64,000 nucleotides of DNA, from the NCBI GenBank assembly GCA_031553045.1, contig JAVBLZ010000001.1:1-64000 (forward strand), given 5' to 3'. Position 1 is the first letter of the stretch; every line of letters begins with the position of its first letter. The notes beneath the pieces are model-generated. The model saw only the letters and a list, made by a program, of their open reading frames with translations, did no database searches and was not told the DNA's origin. Positions 59,851-64,000 of this stretch are shown here, in pieces. This DNA is from CALXQW01 sp031553045. Lineage in GTDB: Bacteria; Verrucomicrobiota; Verrucomicrobiia; Opitutales; Intestinicryptomonadaceae. The translations under genes and the position numbers were made by a program.

Positions 59851-59879
59851 GACTTACGCCCCATAGCAAATTATGTCAA
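59851..59879 (-). promoter_or_regulatory. Candidate guaB promoter
   Basis: Perfect TTGACA (rc of 59874-59879), spacer 17, TAAGTC (rc of 59851-59856), 37 bases before ATG. The -35 overlaps the stop codon of the upstream ABC ATPase gene. Confidence 0.45.
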
Positions 59880-60577
59880 CATTTTTTTGTTTGCGCTTCA
59901 TCGCTGCGCAAAGACCCGTCAACAAGATGTATGATGCGGTCGGCTATATCCAGAATGCGATCGTCATGCGTAACCAAAACAACGCTAACGCCAATATCTC
60001 TCGACATTTTTTTTATCAAATCAACAACTTCACGCCCGCTTTTTTCATCCAAAGACGCCGTAGGCTCGTCAGCCAAAACTATGGAAGGCTTGCGCACCAG
60101 CGCCCTTGCTATTGCCACTCTTTGCTTTTGACCGCCTGAAAGATGGCTGGGTTTTTTGTTTGCCTGCTCCGCTATGCCCACAGTTTCGAGAAGTTGAAGC
60201 GCCCTGTTTGCGGAAGATCTGGCGTTGAATTTTTTATCAAACGCCAATGAAAGCTGTACGTTTTGACGCACAGTTATTGAATCTATTAGGTGGTGGCTTT
60301 GAAATATGAAACCAATATTTCTGCGTATTTGCCTGAGTTTTGCGGCAGACGCACCGTGCAGATTTTCAGAATCAATAAAGACATCGCCTTTTTGCAAGGT
60401 AAGTTGTGCGCCTATGATTTTAAGCAAAGTGCTTTTGCCCGAGCCAGAAGGCCCCATGATAATCACAATTTCGCCAGGCTTGAAATCAAGATTGATTCCA
60501 TGCAAGACCTCTTTTACGCCATCGCCCTCTTTGTAGCTGTGATGAAGATCTCTTATGCTGATTATATGACTGCCCAT
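59876..60577 (-). CDS. Lone ABC transporter ATP-binding protein, LolD/DevA-like
   Basis: A 233-aa ATPase: Walker A IIMGPSGSGKSTLLKIIGA, Q-loop FIFQSHHLIDSITVRQNVQL, signature LSGGQKQRVAIARALVR, Walker B IVLADEPTASLD, H-loop VLVTHD. The length and wording fit the LolD/DevA/MacB class that pairs with FtsX-type permeases. No permease or adaptor is next to it: downstream is guaB and upstream a divergent glycosidase. It may serve a permease elsewhere, or in principle the permease at 25.0 kb, though that has its own ATPase. MGSHIISIRDL is a sensible start. Confidence 0.9.
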   Translation of the reverse strand: MGSHIISIRDLHHSYKEGDGVKEVLHGINLDFKPGEIVIIMGPSGSGKSTLLKIIGAQLTLQKGDVFIDSENLHGASAAKLRQIRRNIGFIFQSHHLIDSITVRQNVQLSLAFDKKFNARSSANRALQLLETVGIAEQANKKPSHLSGGQKQRVAIARALVRKPSIVLADEPTASLDEKSGREVVDLIKKMSRDIGVSVVLVTHDDRILDIADRIIHLVDGSLRSDEAQTKKC

Positions 60578-60719
60578 AAAAGCATGTATAATTTTATATA
60601 CTGCAAATTTTTCAAGCTTTATAATATATTCTTCGCCTTATGGTTTTATATTGACCGTACGTTTATTCAGAGCTTTAATTTTCGGACAATTTACTAAAAC
60701 CCAAATTACCAAGTAAAAA

Positions 60720-63700
60720 ATGAAAATCAACAAATCCAAACTTCTTACACTGGGCGTATTGATAGGCGCAACTGTTTTACGCGCACACTGTTCCGACTCA
60801 GACCAAAAGGAAAATTTTCTCAACCCACCAGACAATATACGTCCGGCGGTTTATTGGTACTGGCTTAACGACAACATATCTATAGAAGGCGCTATTAAAG
60901 ATTTGGACGCCATGAAGGAAATAGGTATTGGCACTGCCTTCATTGGCAATATCGGCAATCAGGACGGCGATTTTGGCTCTGTGCCATTTAACTCAGACTA
61001 TTGGTGGAAAGCTATGCGTGCGTCTCTCAAAAGAGCCGGAGAGCTGAACATAGACATCGGTATATTCAACTCTCCGGGGTGGAGTCAGTCTGGCGGCCCT
61101 TGGATTACCCCTGAGCGCTCCATGCGTTATCTTTCGGGCAATATAATTTCCGTGAACGGCCCGCAGAAAATCAAATATGTATTTGAAAATTCTCCTGAAT
61201 ATTTCCAGCCCGTAAAAACTATCGCATACAAATACAATGCAAATGTGCCCAAGGCGGAATTAGACTTGGCGGCTAACGCAAAAGTTTCTCTTTCGCCAGA
61301 TTTTAAGGACGTTTTTTTGACGGACAAAAAATCTAAAAACAATCTCGTCATAGATAAGCCTCTGAATGAGCTTGTGATAAACTACGCTTTAGATTCTGAA
61401 ATCACCGCACGTACTCTGACCCTCCAATTTGAAGGCTACACGCAGGCGGATGCAGACTTTTATGCAAAGATTGACGGTAAATATAAGCTGTTAAAAAGTT
61501 TCAAAATTAACCGTATGTATCATAGAAAGCTCATCAAGATAGTCGGTTTTATACCATTTGCAGACATGGTTTTGAATTTTGAACCCACAAAGGCAAAGGA
61601 ATTTAGACTGGTGTTGAAAAATATTCCTGAAGCGGTAATCAAAAACATATCCGTTTCTCCAAGGCGCAGATTGGAACTTTTTGCGGAAAAAACTCTGGCA
61701 AAGATGCACCCAAATCCTGCACCAACTTGGGACTCATACCTCTGGCAAGACTCTTTGCCTCTCGACGATAAAAATTTTGCGATAGACCCCGCCAATGTCA
61801 TTGACCTAACTCTAAATATCCAAGACGACGGCTCTTTGCTTTGGGATGTGCCCGAAGGCGAATGGTTTATCGTACAGATGGGTATGCGCTCTACCGGCGT
61901 AACCAACAACCCCGCAAGCGGTGCGGCAAGGGGGCTTGAAGTGGATAAAATGAGCAAAGAACACATAGCCTTCCATTTTAATTCATACATGGGGGAAATT
62001 TTGCGTCGCATTCCATTCCATGAAAGAAGGACATTCAAATATGCCGTTCAAGACAGTTATGAAACAGGCAGCCTGAATTGGACAGATACGATGCTGCAAG
62101 ACTTTAAAACCAGATACGGCTACGACCCTGTAAAATTCTTCCCCGTACTGTACGGAGAAATTGTGGGAACACCGGAAATATCAGACAGATTTCTTTGGGA
62201 CTTGCGCAGGCTAATAGCCGATAAAGTAGCATACGACTACGTGGCGGGTTTCCGTGAAGTCGCCCATAAAAACGGTATCTACACTTGGCTTGAAAACTAT
62301 GGACACTGGGGTTTTCCTGCCGAGTTTTTGCAATACGGCAGCCAGTCCGACTTTGTAAGCGGAGAGTTTTGGAACGAGGGCTTAGGCACTGTCGAAAACC
62401 GTGCGGCGTCATCTTGCGTGCATATTTACAATAAGGGCAGAGTATGGTCTGAAAGCTTTACCGCAGCAGGAAAATATTTTGAACGCAGCCCCGCAGACCT
62501 TAAAAGGCGTGGCGATATAGCCTACACGGAAGGCGTCAATCAAACTCTTCTGCACTTTTATCTGCACCAACCCTATGAAGACAAAACGCCGGGTTTAAAT
62601 GCCTGGTTTAGCGTTGAATTTAATAGGAAGAACACTTGGTTTTACCAGATGAAACCTTTTATCACCTATCTGCGCCGTTGCATGTACATATTGCAGCAGG
62701 GTCAGGATGTCTCCGACATAGCATACTTCATCGGTGAAGATACGCCAAAGATGACGGGCATCTGCCAGCCCGCACTGCCCTACGGCTACAATTTTGACTT
62801 CATAAATGCAGACGTAATACGCAATAAACTCAGCGTTAAAAATGGCAGGTTAGTATTGCCGCACGGCACATCTTACAAACTTTTGGTGATTCCACCGCAA
62901 GTCAGCATGACGCCTGAAACAATTAAAAAGCTCAAGATTCTCGTGGATGCGGGCGCAAACATATTGGGTCCAAGGCCAATAAAATCGCCAAGCTTGCAGG
63001 GCTTTCCTGAATGCGATGATGTTGTCAAAAAAACCGCAGACGAAATTTGGTTTGATGTTGATGGAGACAAGACTAAATACCGTAAACATCATGACGGTAT
63101 TGTTGCCTCAAATATGAGCATTACCGAAGTGTTTAACTTAGTCGGCGTGCCGCCTGATTTTGGCAGCAATGACTCAAACTTGCGTTACGTACACAGATCT
63201 GCGCCAGATAAAGAAATTTACTTTGTCTGCAACACGGCAAATTTTGAATCTAAAAATATCTCAAAATTCAGAATCACAGGCAAAGTTCCTGAACTTTGGG
63301 ACGCCCTCACCGGTGAAGTGCGCCCTCTTAAAGCTTTTGAAGTCAAGCCCGACGGCTACACTTACATTCCTCTTAAGCTTGAAGCTTACGGCTCTGCATT
63401 CATCATATTTAAAGATGAGGCGCGTGAGCCTGTAAGCAATAATCTTGAAGACAACTTCCCAACGCCAAAGCTCGTTACCGAGATAAATTCAAATTGGTCT
63501 GTGAACTTTTTGGACAAGAAAATCGGCGAAGAAAAACCCGTCTTGTTCAAAGAGCTGACAGATTGGAGCAAGTCTGAAAATCCGAAAATAAAATTCTATT
63601 CAGGCACGGCGGTTTACACAAATACTTTCTCTCTAAAAAGTAAGAATGAGCTTGGCAAAATTTTAATCAATTTGGGCAAGGTTGCAGATTTGGCTGAAAT

Positions 63701-63956
63701 AAAAATAAATGGGGAATTTGTGGGCGGTGTCTGGACACCTCCTTACCAGCTAGACATAACAGAATTTGCTAAAAGCGGTGAAAATACCATTGAAGTAAAA
63801 CTCGTGAATACTTGGGTAAATAGGCTGGTTGCAGATTCCGCACTACCCAAAGAAGAGCGCACAACTTGGCTTTTGGTTGAAAAATTCACACCCGATACTC
63901 CGCTTAAAACCTCTGGTCTATTGGGTCCTGTAAAAGTTTTGAGTTTGGATAAATAG
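60720..63956 (+). CDS. Secreted GH106-like alpha-L-rhamnosidase
   Basis: A 1078-aa exported glycoside hydrolase. The signal peptide is KINKSKLLTLGVLIGATVLRAHC. The catalytic barrel starts with the GH106 opening RPAVYWYWLNDNISIEGAI, followed by DLDAMKEIGIGTAFIGNIG, then ELNIDIGIFNSPGWSQSGGP. Middle signatures: DSYETGSLNWTDTML, GYDPVKFFPVLYGEIVG, YTWLENYGHWGFPAEFLQYG, SQSDFVSGEFWNEG and WSESFTAAGKYFERSPADL; the Glu residues in these are active-site candidates. The C-terminus is a beta-sandwich galactose-binding-like module (KILINLGKVADLAEIKINGE). GH106 enzymes release L-rhamnose, e.g. from rhamnogalacturonan. The other rhamnosidase-like gene is at 40.5 kb. It is divergent from the lone ABC ATPase. 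Confidence 0.88.
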   Translation: MKINKSKLLTLGVLIGATVLRAHCSDSDQKENFLNPPDNIRPAVYWYWLNDNISIEGAIKDLDAMKEIGIGTAFIGNIGNQDGDFGSVPFNSDYWWKAMRASLKRAGELNIDIGIFNSPGWSQSGGPWITPERSMRYLSGNIISVNGPQKIKYVFENSPEYFQPVKTIAYKYNANVPKAELDLAANAKVSLSPDFKDVFLTDKKSKNNLVIDKPLNELVINYALDSEITARTLTLQFEGYTQADADFYAKIDGKYKLLKSFKINRMYHRKLIKIVGFIPFADMVLNFEPTKAKEFRLVLKNIPEAVIKNISVSPRRRLELFAEKTLAKMHPNPAPTWDSYLWQDSLPLDDKNFAIDPANVIDLTLNIQDDGSLLWDVPEGEWFIVQMGMRSTGVTNNPASGAARGLEVDKMSKEHIAFHFNSYMGEILRRIPFHERRTFKYAVQDSYETGSLNWTDTMLQDFKTRYGYDPVKFFPVLYGEIVGTPEISDRFLWDLRRLIADKVAYDYVAGFREVAHKNGIYTWLENYGHWGFPAEFLQYGSQSDFVSGEFWNEGLGTVENRAASSCVHIYNKGRVWSESFTAAGKYFERSPADLKRRGDIAYTEGVNQTLLHFYLHQPYEDKTPGLNAWFSVEFNRKNTWFYQMKPFITYLRRCMYILQQGQDVSDIAYFIGEDTPKMTGICQPALPYGYNFDFINADVIRNKLSVKNGRLVLPHGTSYKLLVIPPQVSMTPETIKKLKILVDAGANILGPRPIKSPSLQGFPECDDVVKKTADEIWFDVDGDKTKYRKHHDGIVASNMSITEVFNLVGVPPDFGSNDSNLRYVHRSAPDKEIYFVCNTANFESKNISKFRITGKVPELWDALTGEVRPLKAFEVKPDGYTYIPLKLEAYGSAFIIFKDEAREPVSNNLEDNFPTPKLVTEINSNWSVNFLDKKIGEEKPVLFKELTDWSKSENPKIKFYSGTAVYTNTFSLKSKNELGKILINLGKVADLAEIKINGEFVGGVWTPPYQLDITEFAKSGENTIEVKLVNTWVNRLVADSALPKEERTTWLLVEKFTPDTPLKTSGLLGPVKVLSLDK

Positions 63957-64000
63957 AACATTTTACAAAATAAAATTTAGCAAACATTCAAAAGACGCAT

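Overview
The window is moderately AT-rich bacterial chromosome with densely packed genes. It carries one tRNA and no rRNA. Several traits point to a Verrucomicrobiota/PVC-type lineage, perhaps an Opitutales-like gut or polysaccharide-degrading bacterium: many secreted carbohydrate-active proteins (GH78-, GH106- and GH110-like proteins, two CE7 esterases, CBM- and discoidin-bearing proteins), a Tat-exported FAD oxidoreductase, multi-PAS hybrid kinases, ResB/CcsA cytochrome c maturation, and weak or absent Shine-Dalgarno sites at many genes. This placement is inference from gene content; no phylogeny was run.

Layout. 1-3.6 kb: the 5' end of a small secreted protein, a gene-poor stretch, and hybrid kinase 1. 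3.7-11.4 kb: a HAD-UbiA fusion, fructose-bisphosphate aldolase with a palindromic operator candidate, and a giant hybrid kinase paralogous to kinase 1. 11.6-14.6 kb: a two-gene sugar isomerase/FGGY kinase operon. 14.6-21.4 kb: a six-gene minus-strand operon (TolB-like propeller, thrH, purM, ychF, resB, ccsA). 21.5-26.3 kb: a TolC/MFP/ABC/permease export operon. 26.3-31.6 kb: a beta-helix glycosidase, a Sel1 protein, uvrB and a HAD phosphatase. 31.7-38.4 kb: trpS, an extraordinarily acidic membrane protein, hisF, speA and a secreted acetolactate decarboxylase-like protein that has lost its active site. 38.4-40.5 kb: an AT-rich accessory islet with an IS-like inverted repeat, a putative cysteine-peptidase-fold protein and a small partner. 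40.5-46.7 kb: GH78, a SulP permease and two tandem CE7 esterases. 46.8-49.8 kb: methylmalonyl-CoA decarboxylase, an ISL3-type transposase remnant, an accessory methyltransferase, tRNA-Leu(CAA) and a YacP-like NYN nuclease. 49.8-50.2 kb: a 53-bp tandem repeat joined to a 127-nt imperfect palindrome. 50.2-64 kb: FAD oxidoreductase, a large secreted CBM protein, a lipoprotein plus SUMF1-like protein, guaB, a lone LolD-type ATPase, and a GH106 rhamnosidase.

How the genes work together. The secreted rhamnosidases, galactosidase-like beta-helix protein and acetyl esterases suggest stepwise removal of side chains and acetyl groups from plant or host glycans. The isomerase/kinase pair and aldolase would feed released sugars into central metabolism. 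The housekeeping genes (purM, guaB, trpS, hisF, uvrB, ychF) are scattered and mixed with unrelated partners. The least explained parts are the acetolactate decarboxylase pseudoenzyme, the 38.4-40.5 kb islet, the acidic protein whose gene overlaps hisF, and the repeat/palindrome element at 49.9-50.2 kb.
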